A stretch of DNA of 41,884 nt from Pseudoflavonifractor sp. 60 (GCF_009911645.1 NZ_QWKI01000129.1:1-41884); one strand, 5' to 3'. Shown: positions 15,192 to 23,491, numbered from the stretch's first letter. Made by a program: numbers and translations. Notes: generated from the letters alone by a model not told the origin.

Positions 15192-17390
15192 ATGTCAGAA
15201 CAGGAACTGGAGCTGCTGGAGGGCTCTGTCTCCGCCGTCATCTACCAGAACGAGGAGAACGGCTATACCATTTTGAAGCTGGACATCCACGGGGAGGAGG
15301 TCACAGTGGTGGGGGCGATAGCGGGGGCCGCGCCGGGGGAATTTTTGTCCGTCCGAGGGCGCTGGACCCGCCACCCCACCTATGGTCCCCAGATGAAGGC
15401 GGAAATTGTGGAGCGCCGCCTGCCCCAGGGGCTGAAGGAGGTCTTCCACTATCTGGCCTCCGGGGCGGTGAAGGGGGTTGGCAAGGCCACGGCCCGGCAG
15501 ATTGTGGAGGAATTTGGGGAGGATGCCCTCGCCGTCATAGAGGAGGATCCGGATCAGCTGACGAAAATCAAGGGCATAACCCAGCGGCGGGCCAGGAAGA
15601 TCGGCGAGGCCTTCCGCCAGCAGATGGGCGTCCGGCGGCTGATGGAGTTCCTCACCGGGCACCAGCTGCCCCTGGAGCTGGCCGCCCCGCTGCGCCAGGC
15701 CTACGGCGACGTAGCGCTGGAGGTGGTGAAAGCCAACCCCTACCTGCTGGTGAATGAGGAGTTTGAGGTGGAGTTCTCCCAGGCGGACCAGCTGGCCCTG
15801 TCCCTTGGAGTTGGGCGGGAGGACCCCCTGCGGCTGGAGGCGGGCCTCCTCTTTGAGCTGTCCCACAATCTGAACAACGGCCACACCTTTCTCCCCCGGC
15901 GCAAGCTGCTGGAGGCCACCAGCGTACTGCTGGAGGTGTCCGGCGAGCTGCTGGAGGAGAGCCTTGAGGCCCTGCTCCGGCGGGGGGAGGCGGAGAGTGA
16001 GACGGTGGCGGGCCAGGACGCGGTATATCTGCCCGCGCTGTACGACGCGGAGAGCTACATTGCCCAGCGGATTTTGGAGATGAGTCAGGCGGAGCTGGCG
16101 CCGCCCCAGGGGCTGGACAAGCTGATTGGCCGCATTCAGCGGGAACAGCACATCTCCTACGCCCCCCAGCAGCGCCAGGCGGTGGAGCTGGCCGCCAGCC
16201 GTCAGGTGATGCTCCTCACCGGCGGACCGGGCACCGGAAAGACCACCTGTCTGCGGGGGGTACTGGCCCTCTTTGAGATGATGGGGCTGGAGACCGCCCT
16301 GGCCGCTCCCACGGGCCGGGCCGCCAAGCGGCTGGGGGAGCTGTGCTCCACCGAGGCCTCCACCATCCACCGCCTGCTGGAGGCGGGCTTTGACCTCCAC
16401 TCGGGCAAGCTGGTATTTACCAAAAATTCCTATGAGCCGCTGAAGGCGGAGGCCGTGATTGTGGACGAAACCTCCATGGTGGACGTGCCCCTGATGGCCG
16501 CCCTGCTGGACGCCCTGGAGGGGGACTGCCGCCTGGTGCTGGTGGGCGACCCGGACCAGCTGCCCTCAGTGGGGCCGGGGTCCCTGTTTGCCGACCTGAT
16601 CCGCAGCGGTACGGTGCCCACCGTCCGGCTCACCGAGATCTTCCGCCAGGCGGCCCAGAGCGCCATTGTCCGCAACGCCCACCTGATTAACCGGGGGGAG
16701 GTGCCCGACCTGCGGCTTAACCAGGGGGATTTCTTCTGCCTGGCCCGGCGGGACCCCCAGGCGGTGCTGGACACGGTGGTAGACCTGTGCCGCCGCCGTC
16801 TGCCTGAGCGGATGGGTATCCCCACCGACCAGATCCAGGTGCTCTCCCCCACACGCCGCCGGGGGACCGGGACCCGGGCGCTGAACCAGGTGCTCCAGGC
16901 GGCGCTGAATCCCCCGTTGGAGGGGAAGGGGGAGCGGCGCTTCGGCGACTGGGTCTTCCGGGCGGGGGACAGGGTGATGCAGGTGCGCAACAACTACGAC
17001 ATCCTCTGGCGGGAGGAGGGGGGCTCCGACTCGGGCATGGGGATGTTCAACGGAGATGTAGGGGTTATCCGCTTCATTGACAAGGAGTCCATTACGGTGG
17101 ACTTCGACGGCAAGGTGGTGGAGTACTCCCCGGATATGCTGGGGGAGCTGGAACCCGCCTTTGCGGTCACCGTACATAAGGCCCAGGGCAGCGAGTACCG
17201 GGCGGTGATTCTGGCGGCGCTGGAGGGGGCCCCCATGCTGATGACCCGGGGGGTTCTGTATACCGCCGTGACCCGGGCCCGGGAGCTGTTCATCGTGGTA
17301 GGCGACCCCAACGCCGTGGCCGGGATGGTGGCCAATAACCGGCAGACCAGACGGTACTCCGGCCTGCGGGCTAGACTGACGATGGAATAA
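15192..17390 (+). CDS. recD2: ATP-dependent RecD-like DNA helicase RecD2
   Basis: RecD2 is a 5'-3' superfamily 1B helicase found in bacteria without RecBC partnership and involved in DNA damage tolerance. The 732-residue protein begins with the RecD2-specific OB/HhH region (GTVSAVIYQNEENGYTILKL-type start, and VKGVGKATARQIVEEFG near 94-110). Walker A is TGGPGTGKT (343-351), Walker B is VIVDETSMVD, and the C-terminal motifs include FAVTVHKAQGSEY and LYTAVTRARELFIVVGD. AAAGGAGG precedes the ATG. The stop codon is part of a perfect terminator palindrome. Confidence 0.95.
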   Translation: MSEQELELLEGSVSAVIYQNEENGYTILKLDIHGEEVTVVGAIAGAAPGEFLSVRGRWTRHPTYGPQMKAEIVERRLPQGLKEVFHYLASGAVKGVGKATARQIVEEFGEDALAVIEEDPDQLTKIKGITQRRARKIGEAFRQQMGVRRLMEFLTGHQLPLELAAPLRQAYGDVALEVVKANPYLLVNEEFEVEFSQADQLALSLGVGREDPLRLEAGLLFELSHNLNNGHTFLPRRKLLEATSVLLEVSGELLEESLEALLRRGEAESETVAGQDAVYLPALYDAESYIAQRILEMSQAELAPPQGLDKLIGRIQREQHISYAPQQRQAVELAASRQVMLLTGGPGTGKTTCLRGVLALFEMMGLETALAAPTGRAAKRLGELCSTEASTIHRLLEAGFDLHSGKLVFTKNSYEPLKAEAVIVDETSMVDVPLMAALLDALEGDCRLVLVGDPDQLPSVGPGSLFADLIRSGTVPTVRLTEIFRQAAQSAIVRNAHLINRGEVPDLRLNQGDFFCLARRDPQAVLDTVVDLCRRRLPERMGIPTDQIQVLSPTRRRGTGTRALNQVLQAALNPPLEGKGERRFGDWVFRAGDRVMQVRNNYDILWREEGGSDSGMGMFNGDVGVIRFIDKESITVDFDGKVVEYSPDMLGELEPAFAVTVHKAQGSEYRAVILAALEGAPMLMTRGVLYTAVTRARELFIVVGDPNAVAGMVANNRQTRRYSGLRARLTME

Positions 17391-17423
17391 AGAGAGACTT
17401 CCCTGGAGGGAAGTCTCTCTTTA
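17389..17423. terminator. Perfect bidirectional terminator holding the stops of both flanking genes
   Basis: AAAGAGAGACTTCCC (17389-17403) pairs perfectly with GGGAAGTCTCTCTTT (17408-17422) around a four-base loop. A/T ends serve both directions. The recD2 stop TAA (17388-17390) and the stop of the convergent gene (17421-17423) lie at the two feet of the stem. Confidence 0.85.
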
Positions 17424-18011
17424 CATCTGAACACAGTCTGTGATGACGGTCCCCTCCGGCGTCAGGAAGAGGCACAGTTTATATTGGGTTCCGAGATAAA
17501 AGGGCTGCTCGTCGGAAAACTGACCCACAAACCGGCAGCCCGGGGGGATGTGTTCCGGCTCGCACCAGCCGCCCAGCTTGCTGAATGGGACCCCGGAGTC
17601 CCACCAGAGATCAAAGTCCTGTTCCAGGTCGTAGTCCTCCCGCTCCAATACCTCCTGGAAGCGGATGTCGCCGCCGGAGTAGCCGTGAAAACGGACGCCC
17701 CACTGTTCCACGTCCGGATAGCCGGGAAAGGGCAGTCCGATGTGCTCTGTATTTTCTGCCGCCCCGGGGGGGACCCGGACAATGACGATGTCAGAGAGGC
17801 CCTCGCCGTCCTGAAACAGCTGATAGCCCTGAATGCAGAGGGTGTTGGGGATATCCAGCATCCTGCCGTCGCAGTAGAGCTGGAAGAGAAAGGTCAGGTC
17901 GGCCCCGTCCAGCTGCGGCCACCGCTCCGGGAGATGGGTGGGGAGCCCGCCGCACCGGTTCAGTCCCCCTGTGTACTCTTTGGGAAAGGTCATGTGGTAA
18001 GAGACAGGCAT
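17421..18011 (-). CDS. DUF1963/YwqG-like protein
   Basis: This is a 196-residue soluble protein. The stretch CGGLPTHLPERWPQ (about 21-34) followed by LTFLFQLYCDGRMLDIP and the C-terminal CRFVGQFSDE resemble the DUF1963 (YwqG) family, which has no established function. The ATG at 18011 is preferred because GGAGGG lies about eight bases upstream; further upstream in-frame sequence is Pro/Arg-rich and overlaps the preceding HAD gene, so it is unlikely to be translated. It follows the HAD hydrolase gene by four bases, making a two-gene minus operon ended by the shared terminator. Confidence 0.72.
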   Translation of the reverse strand: MPVSYHMTFPKEYTGGLNRCGGLPTHLPERWPQLDGADLTFLFQLYCDGRMLDIPNTLCIQGYQLFQDGEGLSDIVIVRVPPGAAENTEHIGLPFPGYPDVEQWGVRFHGYSGGDIRFQEVLEREDYDLEQDFDLWWDSGVPFSKLGGWCEPEHIPPGCRFVGQFSDEQPFYLGTQYKLCLFLTPEGTVITDCVQM

Positions 18012-18015
18012 GGCG

Positions 18016-18675
18016 TCAGCCCTCCAGCCAGCCCGGCAGGGCCGGGTCCTCCCAGCCAGTGAGGTAGCAGTCGGCAACCCCTCTGAGGGCCTCCTGGTCG
18101 GCGGCGGAGGAGGTGTCATAGATGGCGGCCACCTGGAAGCCGGCGCTCTTGGCGGTGCGGGCGGCGAAGATCACGTCCTCGAAGACCATGGTGTTCTCCG
18201 GCGTCCCGCCCAGGCGGCGGGCGGCTTCCAGGTAGACATCGGGCCGGTCCTTGCCCGCCCCCACCTCCTCGGCGGAGAGGAGGAACTGGAAGAAGTCCCG
18301 GACCCCCAGCCGGCGCAGGCAGATATCCAGCAGCTCCGGGGAGGTGGAGGAGGCCACGCACATCTTCACCCCGGCGGCGGCCAGCCGCTCCAGCACCGTC
18401 CGGGCCCCGGGCTTCAGGGGGATGTCAGTGCGATAGTGGGCCTCCATCAGGGCATTGATCTCCCTGGCCACCTGTTCCGGCGTTTTGGACAGCCGGTAGT
18501 GCTCCACAAAGATGGCGGCGGAGTCCAGCACGGTGAGGTGGGCGGTGCTCTCCATCACCTGGGGGGAGTAGACATAGCCCAGGCCGGTGATGTACTCCTC
18601 CGCCAGCTGGTTCCAGACGCCCATGGAGTCGGTGAGGGTCCCGTCCATATCAAAAATTGCAAAATTTTTTTTCAT
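18016..18675 (-). CDS. HAD-superfamily phosphatase/phosphomutase-like hydrolase
   Basis: This is a 219-residue HAD subfamily IA protein of the beta-phosphoglucomutase/phosphatase type. Motif I is FDMDGTLTDS with D9 and D11; motif II is the Ser/Thr in VASSTSPE (about 118); motif III has the Lys in VGAGKDRPDVYLEAARRLG; motif IV is VFEDVIFAARTAKSAGF. The alpha-helical cap occupies about 15-90. The substrate cannot be read from sequence. The ATG at 18675 has a modest ribosome site (AAGGACGGG). It heads the minus-strand pair with the DUF1963-like gene. Confidence 0.88.
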   Translation of the reverse strand: MKKNFAIFDMDGTLTDSMGVWNQLAEEYITGLGYVYSPQVMESTAHLTVLDSAAIFVEHYRLSKTPEQVAREINALMEAHYRTDIPLKPGARTVLERLAAAGVKMCVASSTSPELLDICLRRLGVRDFFQFLLSAEEVGAGKDRPDVYLEAARRLGGTPENTMVFEDVIFAARTAKSAGFQVAAIYDTSSAADQEALRGVADCYLTGWEDPALPGWLEG

Positions 18676-18688
18676 AGTTATCCCGTCC

Positions 18689-18717
18689 TTGCCTGTTCAG
18701 GTAAGATGAATTATAAT
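18689..18717 (+). promoter_or_regulatory. Sigma-A promoter for cdd
   Basis: TTGCCT (18689-18694), 17 bases and TATAAT (18712-18717) lead toward cdd. The -10 overlaps that of the divergent HAD gene promoter. Confidence 0.6.
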
Positions 18718-18738
18718 AGAAAGGAAGAGGGGGCGCAA
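18710..18738 (-). promoter_or_regulatory. Sigma-A promoter for the HAD/DUF1963 operon
   Basis: On the minus strand TTGCGC (18733-18738), 17 bases and TATAAT (18710-18715). It shares the palindromic ATTATAAT core with the plus-strand promoter, so both cannot be occupied at once. Confidence 0.5.
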
Positions 18739-18781
18739 GCCCTTTTCTAAAAATGACATATAATATAAGGAGGCGGAAGAC

Positions 18782-19180
18782 ATGACCGACCAGGAACTGG
18801 TGCAAAAGGCCATTGAGATGCAGAACTTTTCCTACGTACCCTACTCCCACTTCCCCGTGGGGGCGGCGATCCTCTGCGAGGACGGCCGGGTGTTCACCGG
18901 CTGCAACGTGGAGAACGCGGCTTACGGCTCCACCATCTGCGCCGAGCGCACCGCGATTTTGAAGGCTGTGAGCGAGGGCCGCCGGGAGGGCTGGACCGCC
19001 ATTGCCATTGCCGGCCGTGGGGAGGACTACTGTTGGCCCTGCGGCGCCTGCCGGCAGATGCTCTACGAGTTTGCGCCGGGGCTGAGGGTCCTGGCCGCCC
19101 GAGGGGACGGAGGGTATCAGGAGGCCTCCCTGTCTGAGCTGCTTCCCTGCGCCTTTGGGCCAAAATCGCTGGAAAAATGA
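18782..19180 (+). CDS. cdd: Cytidine deaminase
   Basis: Cdd deaminates cytidine and deoxycytidine to uridine forms in pyrimidine salvage. This is a compact 132-residue homotetrameric-type enzyme. The zinc site is complete: C53-A-E55 in STICAERTA with the proton-shuttle Glu, and C87-G-A-C90 in CWPCGACRQM. Substrate-binding N42 and E44 lie in GCNVENAAYG, and the N-terminal YSHFPVGAAI is typical. AAGGAGG precedes the ATG. A small membrane protein gene follows after 74 bases. Confidence 0.95.
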   Translation: MTDQELVQKAIEMQNFSYVPYSHFPVGAAILCEDGRVFTGCNVENAAYGSTICAERTAILKAVSEGRREGWTAIAIAGRGEDYCWPCGACRQMLYEFAPGLRVLAARGDGGYQEASLSELLPCAFGPKSLEK

Positions 19181-19254
19181 AAAAATTCCCGGAATAGCCC
19201 GGAAGAATGGGCACAAACTACCTCTGGAGCCCAGTATGAAGGAGGTGGTCTGAC

Positions 19255-19467
19255 ATGGTGATGGACAAAATCGCTCTGACGCTGCTGATTATCGGCGGTC
19301 TGAATTGGGGCAGCGTGGGCCTGTTTCAATTCGATCTGGTGGCCTTCGCCTGCGGCGGTTCCGGCAGTATGATCAGCCGGGTGATATACACGTTGGTGGG
19401 TCTGTCCGCGGTGTGGTGCGTCACGCTGTTGTTCCGGGACCGGGACCCTGTGGAAGAACGGCGCTGA
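19255..19467 (+). CDS. DUF378 family membrane protein
   Basis: This is a 70-residue protein with two transmembrane helices (about 5-30 and 42-62) and the DUF378 signature IGGLNWGSVGLFQFDLVAFACG. Proteins of this type are common in Firmicutes and have no established role. The ATG follows AAGGAGGTGG. Transcription probably continues from cdd and stops at the terminator immediately downstream. Confidence 0.85.
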   Translation: MVMDKIALTLLIIGGLNWGSVGLFQFDLVAFACGGSGSMISRVIYTLVGLSAVWCVTLLFRDRDPVEERR

Positions 19468-19485
19468 CCGGCGCGGTCATATAGC

Positions 19486-19516
19486 AAAAACCCGGGGCAG
19501 ACGCTCCGGGTTTTTT
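19486..19516. terminator. Bidirectional terminator between the DUF378 and PilZ genes
   Basis: AAAAACCCGG (19486-19495) pairs with CCGGGTTTTT (19506-19515), with T runs in both directions. It ends the cdd-DUF378 message and the convergent PilZ gene. Confidence 0.85.
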
Positions 19517-19523
19517 GATGGAA

Positions 19524-20144
19524 CTAATAGATGCGCCGGGCCTCCTTAAACACGAAGCTGCGCAGCTGGAGCTCATACATGGGGGCCAGGTCCACAAAGC
19601 GGCAGCCGTAGCCCTTGACGGGGCGGCTGTACCGGTCGTAACGGATCTCCTCCCGCAGCACCTCGGCGGTGAGGGGGATGGTGCCTCCGGCGTCGTGGAA
19701 GTAGAAGAACACCTGGTCTCCGGGCTTCAGCTTCAGGTCGGTGACCATGTAAATGCCGCCGGCGCTGAGATTATGTATGGTAGCGGGGGCCTCCAGGGTG
19801 CGGTCGGGGGCCTCGAAGGTGACGGTGACCTTGGCGGTGAGAGAAATTTTGATATCCTCCCGCCGCTGCTCCTGGGACAGCTTATCCAGCACCTGGCAGC
19901 GGTAGGAACAGTGCTGCCGGTCGTCGGTGACCAGGGGGGCGGAGAGGGTACACCGGCAGGTGACCAGTCCCTGCATCGGGTCGTAGAACACGATTTGGAC
20001 CGGACTGGCAGAGCTGGCCTTAAAGTCCCGGGGCAGAGTGACCAGCAGACTGTCCATGGGCCCCATGCTCACGGCGGCGATAACGGCCTGGTTTTTGTTC
20101 TTGTCAAAGACCTCCGCCTTTCTGCAATGGGAAAATTCGGTCAT
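19524..20144 (-). CDS. PilZ domain protein, likely c-di-GMP flagellar brake (YcgR/MotI type)
   Basis: This 206-residue cytoplasmic protein has an N-terminal YcgR-like beta domain (about 10-90) and a PilZ domain (about 92-200). PilZ motif two, N125-L-S127-A-G-G130, is complete. Motif one, usually R-x3-R, reads R95-E-D-I-K99, a conservative Arg-to-Lys change. The ATG at 20144 is chosen because AGGAGGTGG is about nine bases upstream. Its position divergent from the flagellar genes suggests it slows the motor or modulates assembly when c-di-GMP is high; that role is inferred from B. subtilis MotI (YpfA) and E. coli YcgR. Confidence 0.85.
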   Translation of the reverse strand: MTEFSHCRKAEVFDKNKNQAVIAAVSMGPMDSLLVTLPRDFKASSASPVQIVFYDPMQGLVTCRCTLSAPLVTDDRQHCSYRCQVLDKLSQEQRREDIKISLTAKVTVTFEAPDRTLEAPATIHNLSAGGIYMVTDLKLKPGDQVFFYFHDAGGTIPLTAEVLREEIRYDRYSRPVKGYGCRFVDLAPMYELQLRSFVFKEARRIY

Positions 20145-20176
20145 TGGGTTTCCACCTCCTTTCTCGTACATGGATT

Positions 20177-20200
20177 GCCTCCCCGCGGGGGCGGGGAGGC
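20177..20200. other. GC-rich perfect hairpin in the PilZ gene leader
   Basis: GCCTCCCCGC (20177-20186) pairs with GCGGGGAGGC (20191-20200) around GGGG. No T run follows on either strand. On the minus strand it falls in the 5' untranslated leader between the promoter and the ribosome site, so it could affect mRNA stability or translation. Confidence 0.5.
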
Positions 20201-20213
20201 GGGTTGTGCCAAT

Positions 20214-20242
20214 ATTATAAAGGATATCCGCCTGGGATGCAA
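20214..20242 (-). promoter_or_regulatory. Sigma-A promoter for the PilZ gene
   Basis: On the minus strand TTGCAT (20237-20242), a 17-base spacer and TATAAT (20214-20219) lie about 70 bases before the PilZ start. Confidence 0.68.
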
Positions 20243-20314
20243 TGGGATTTTATAAAATTCTCCCGCAACAGCGGCCCCGCCGGGGCGGGAATGAAAAAAT
20301 TTCTTCCTCTATAT

Positions 20315-20341
20315 TATGTTTTGAACCCAACAGACCGATAA
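20315..20341 (+). promoter_or_regulatory. Candidate sigma-28 (SigD/FliA) promoter for flgM operon
   Basis: ACCGATAA (20334-20341) matches seven of eight bases of the -10 consensus GCCGATAA. TATGTTTT (20315-20322) matches five of eight bases of TAAAGTTT, with the exact 11-base spacer. It is about 70 bases upstream of flgM, where late flagellar operons of Bacillus carry a SigD promoter. Confidence 0.6.
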
Positions 20342-20411
20342 AAGTATTGCAGAATGATTTACCATGTCTGGATATAGAATGCTCCCCGGAGGAGCGCCAG
20401 GAGGTCACATT

Positions 20412-20708
20412 ATGTTGATTAGAAGGGCTGAGCGCCTTACATCTACCCCCATTACCGCCACCGGAGCGGTTCACAGCTCAGGGACGCGGCGTGTCCAGAG
20501 TACGGAGGGGCATTACGATCAGATCACCTTCTCCGCGCCTGCGGGGCAGGGATTTCGAGAGATGGCCGCCAGTCTGTCTCAGCAGGTGCGCACCTTTAAC
20601 ACCACGGGCAAGATTCAGGACCTGCACTGCCAGGTCGCTGCCGGGGAGTACCGCCCCGACGCCCGGGAGACGGCGGCCCGGATACTGCTGATGACGGAGG
20701 GTGAGTAA
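20412..20708 (+). CDS. flgM: Anti-sigma-28 factor FlgM
   Basis: This is a 98-residue FlgM-like protein. Family members bind sigma-28 until the hook is finished, then are exported or degraded to free it. The C-terminal half (FREMAASLSQQVRTFNTTGKIQDL, then VAAGEYRPDARETAARIL) shows the K-I-x-x-L...V..G.Y.(P/V)d...A..I pattern of FlgM. The ATG at 20412 has AGGAGGT (20399-20405) ahead; an in-frame ATG at 20364 lacks a ribosome site. flgN starts directly after the stop. Confidence 0.82.
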   Translation: MLIRRAERLTSTPITATGAVHSSGTRRVQSTEGHYDQITFSAPAGQGFREMAASLSQQVRTFNTTGKIQDLHCQVAAGEYRPDARETAARILLMTEGE

Positions 20709-21158
20709 ATGACACAGTGGCAGGACTATTTAAAGCTGCTCAGAGGACTGAGCAAGACCCTCCAGGAGCTGGCTCAGGTGGAGCGGGAAAAAAACGCCGC
20801 CGCCTCCACCGGCAACCTGCGGGGGGTTGAGGAGTGCATGAAGCGGGAGCAGGTGCTCAGCCTGTCTCTGCGGGGCTGCGACCAGAAGCGGGATAAGCTG
20901 CTTGCTCAGCTGGGGCTGACGGGGGTCGGCCTGCGGGACCTGGAGCGGCACAGCCCGGAGGAGCACCGGCTGGAGACCAAGGCGGTGGCGGAGGAGCTGC
21001 GCCAGCAGTATGAGATCTTCCAGACTGCCAGCAAGCTGGCCCGGCACACCCTGGAGGCCAACCTGCGGGCCATCGAGCGGACCCAGGCCGTCCAGGCCGG
21101 CGACCGGGCCGAGGCCGAGGAACTGCGCAGGGCCCACCAGACTGATTTTAAGGCCTAA
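20709..21158 (+). CDS. flgN: Flagellar export chaperone FlgN
   Basis: This is a 149-residue, strongly helical, charged protein with long heptad stretches (about 5-60 and 75-140). FlgN is the cytoplasmic chaperone for the hook-junction proteins FlgK and FlgL, which are encoded next. The assignment rests on the flgM-flgN-flgK order, the size and the coiled-coil character, with LLRGLSKTLQELAQVEREKNAA at the N terminus. The start ATG abuts the flgM stop, so translation is coupled. Confidence 0.85.
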   Translation: MTQWQDYLKLLRGLSKTLQELAQVEREKNAAASTGNLRGVEECMKREQVLSLSLRGCDQKRDKLLAQLGLTGVGLRDLERHSPEEHRLETKAVAEELRQQYEIFQTASKLARHTLEANLRAIERTQAVQAGDRAEAEELRRAHQTDFKA

Positions 21159-21187
21159 GGCCGTGAGATAAAGAAGGAGAACGTATT

Positions 21188-23491
21188 ATGGCAGTCATTG
21201 GAACCTTTGGCTCATTTACCGCCGCCCGCCTGGGCATCTACGCCTCTCAGGCCAGCCTGAACGTGACGGGCAACAACATCGCCAACATCAACACCACCGG
21301 CTACACCCGGCAGCGGGCGGACCTGGTCTCCCTCCACTCGGCGGGCAGCGCCCGGTACGCCAGCGACTACAACCTGGATATCGGCTACGGCGTGCTGGTG
21401 GACCAGGTGTCCCAGCTGCGGGACCCCTATCTGGATATCCTCTACCGGGATGAGCAGGCCAACGTGGGCTTCTACGAGGCCACGGTGAAGGGCCTTCAGC
21501 AGATTTCCCAGGTGCTGGACGAGGTGGGCAAGGGCACCGGCAAGTTTGGCGTGCTCCACGGGCAGTTCGAGGACTTCCTGGCCCAGCTCCAGGGATACAA
21601 CAACCGGGTCAATGACGAGGACTACGACACCACCGTCCGGGGCTCCGCCGAGAGCATTGTCAATATCTTCAACACCTACGCCAAAAAGCTGGCCACGGTG
21701 AAGGAGAACATGACCAACGACCTGAAAAACGATATCACTCAGGTGAACACCATCCTCACCGAGATCCGGGACCTGAACGCCCAGATCCGCAACGCCAACA
21801 TCTTCGGCCACAACGCCCTGGAGCTGAAGGACCAGCGCAATGTGCTCATCGACAAGCTGTCCTCCTACATGGAGATCGAGGTGCAGTACAGCTATGAGCC
21901 CATTGACGAGTTCTCCCAGGTGGAAAAGCTGTCCATAACCCTGGCCAATTCGGGCAATCCCCCCAAGTATCTGGTCAACGGCATCTACGGCACCCAGATC
22001 GATATGCCGGAGGAAATTCCTTCCCGGAATCCGGACTATGACCCAAGCCTGCCTACCAGCAATATGTATATCAGCCGGAACAGTGACCTGAGCGTTGATC
22101 CGCCCAAAATCGTTTACACCACGCTGGAGCGTGAGGCCATGCGGGACGCGAACGGTAATATTGCCACCAATGATGCTAACGGGCTGGCAGTCCTTCAAGC
22201 AAACGCAGCCGCCGGAGTCACTATTCCGGATATCAGCGCCGACTATTATGACCCCGGGCTGGCCACCACCGGGCAGTATTTGATCCACGATGCGGATGGG
22301 AACGTGATTGGCCGAACCAATGACCCGGATGACACCTGGAATGGAGGCAGTACACTGATCGACAACGCCCAAAAGGGGTCTGACGCCAACCGCCTGTGGA
22401 TGCGGCTGCAGCCCCTGGTGGATGAGCGGGGCCGGTACATCAAGGACGAGTATGGCCGGGATATCGACGAGATTGTGGAACTGGGGGACAACGACCTGTA
22501 CGGCTCCCTCCAGGCCAAGCGGGAGCTGATTACCGAGGAGGGCGAGTTTGCCAGCGAGGATGACTTGAAGTTTGACCCCAACGCCAACGTCAAGCGGGGT
22601 ATTACCTACTTCCAGCGCTCTCTGGATGCCCTGGCCCGGAAGTTTGCCGAGAGCTTCAACGACGCTAATACGGTAAATGGCGAGCAGGTCTTCCTGGGCT
22701 ACGAGACCGAGACCGGCAGGGACGGCATCAAGCGCTATAAGATGGATGACACCTGCGACCTGGTGAATGTCCCGGCAGGCAGTGATGCTGAGAAGGTGGC
22801 ACAAGCAATTGCCGCAGAGCTGAATATCTCAGATGCCAATGCTAAGGACTATCTGGTGCGCAAGGACGGCCTGGATGAGCTGTCCGCTGGACTGCGGCAG
22901 CAGCTGCTGGATGTGCAGAGCGAGCACCTGGGCAAAAAGGGCCACGGCACCGCCGTTATGGGCGGCGGCGTTCTGTTCAGCGTCAGCGGCGACAGCGACG
23001 ACGTCAAGGACGCCGACGGGAAGGGCATCACAGCGGCCAACATCTCCATTGCCAAGAGTTGGTCCACCGGCGGAACCCGCCTGCTGCCCACCAAAAATTA
23101 CGACCCCACTGAAAACACCACTGCCGATGACAACATCTACCATATGATTGGGATGATGTATGAGGAGATGAACTATAAGCCGGAGGACATCGCCGATATC
23201 GTGGGCCCGACCGCCAGCGACGGCACCACCTATTTCTCCGGCTCCTTCCAGCAGCGCCTGTCCGAGATGAACAACACCCTGGCTACCAAGCAGCAGACCG
23301 CCACCACCAATTACACCGCCTTTGAAATCAGCGCCCTGAGCTGGGACAATCAGCGCCAGAGCGTGTCCGGGGTGGACCTGAACGAAGAGGCCACCAGTAT
23401 GATGATGTTCCAAAAGTCCTACGCCGCCGCCTGCCAGCTGCTGACCACCCTGGATTCCATGCTGGATAAGCTGATTAACGGCACCATCTGA
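21188..23491 (+). CDS. flgK: Hook-filament junction protein FlgK (HAP1), enlarged
   Basis: FlgK forms the first junction ring between hook and filament. The conserved N terminus (FTAARLGIYASQASLNVTGNNIANINTTGYTRQRADL) and C terminus (SGVDLNEEATSMMMFQKSYAAACQLLTTLDSMLDKLI) form the D0/D1 coiled core. At 767 residues it is longer than the common 450-600. The extra length lies in the central domains, notably residues about 275-390 (bases about 22015-22350), where base composition and codon choice are less GC-biased than the ends, and again near 520-660. AAGGAGA precedes the ATG. flgL follows after 16 bases. Confidence 0.93.
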   Translation: MAVIGTFGSFTAARLGIYASQASLNVTGNNIANINTTGYTRQRADLVSLHSAGSARYASDYNLDIGYGVLVDQVSQLRDPYLDILYRDEQANVGFYEATVKGLQQISQVLDEVGKGTGKFGVLHGQFEDFLAQLQGYNNRVNDEDYDTTVRGSAESIVNIFNTYAKKLATVKENMTNDLKNDITQVNTILTEIRDLNAQIRNANIFGHNALELKDQRNVLIDKLSSYMEIEVQYSYEPIDEFSQVEKLSITLANSGNPPKYLVNGIYGTQIDMPEEIPSRNPDYDPSLPTSNMYISRNSDLSVDPPKIVYTTLEREAMRDANGNIATNDANGLAVLQANAAAGVTIPDISADYYDPGLATTGQYLIHDADGNVIGRTNDPDDTWNGGSTLIDNAQKGSDANRLWMRLQPLVDERGRYIKDEYGRDIDEIVELGDNDLYGSLQAKRELITEEGEFASEDDLKFDPNANVKRGITYFQRSLDALARKFAESFNDANTVNGEQVFLGYETETGRDGIKRYKMDDTCDLVNVPAGSDAEKVAQAIAAELNISDANAKDYLVRKDGLDELSAGLRQQLLDVQSEHLGKKGHGTAVMGGGVLFSVSGDSDDVKDADGKGITAANISIAKSWSTGGTRLLPTKNYDPTENTTADDNIYHMIGMMYEEMNYKPEDIADIVGPTASDGTTYFSGSFQQRLSEMNNTLATKQQTATTNYTAFEISALSWDNQRQSVSGVDLNEEATSMMMFQKSYAAACQLLTTLDSMLDKLINGTI

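Noticed and set aside
18012..18119. N-terminal extension of the DUF1963-like protein
   Set aside because: It overlaps the HAD gene end on the same strand, is Pro/Arg low-complexity, and the ATG at 18011 has a good ribosome site.
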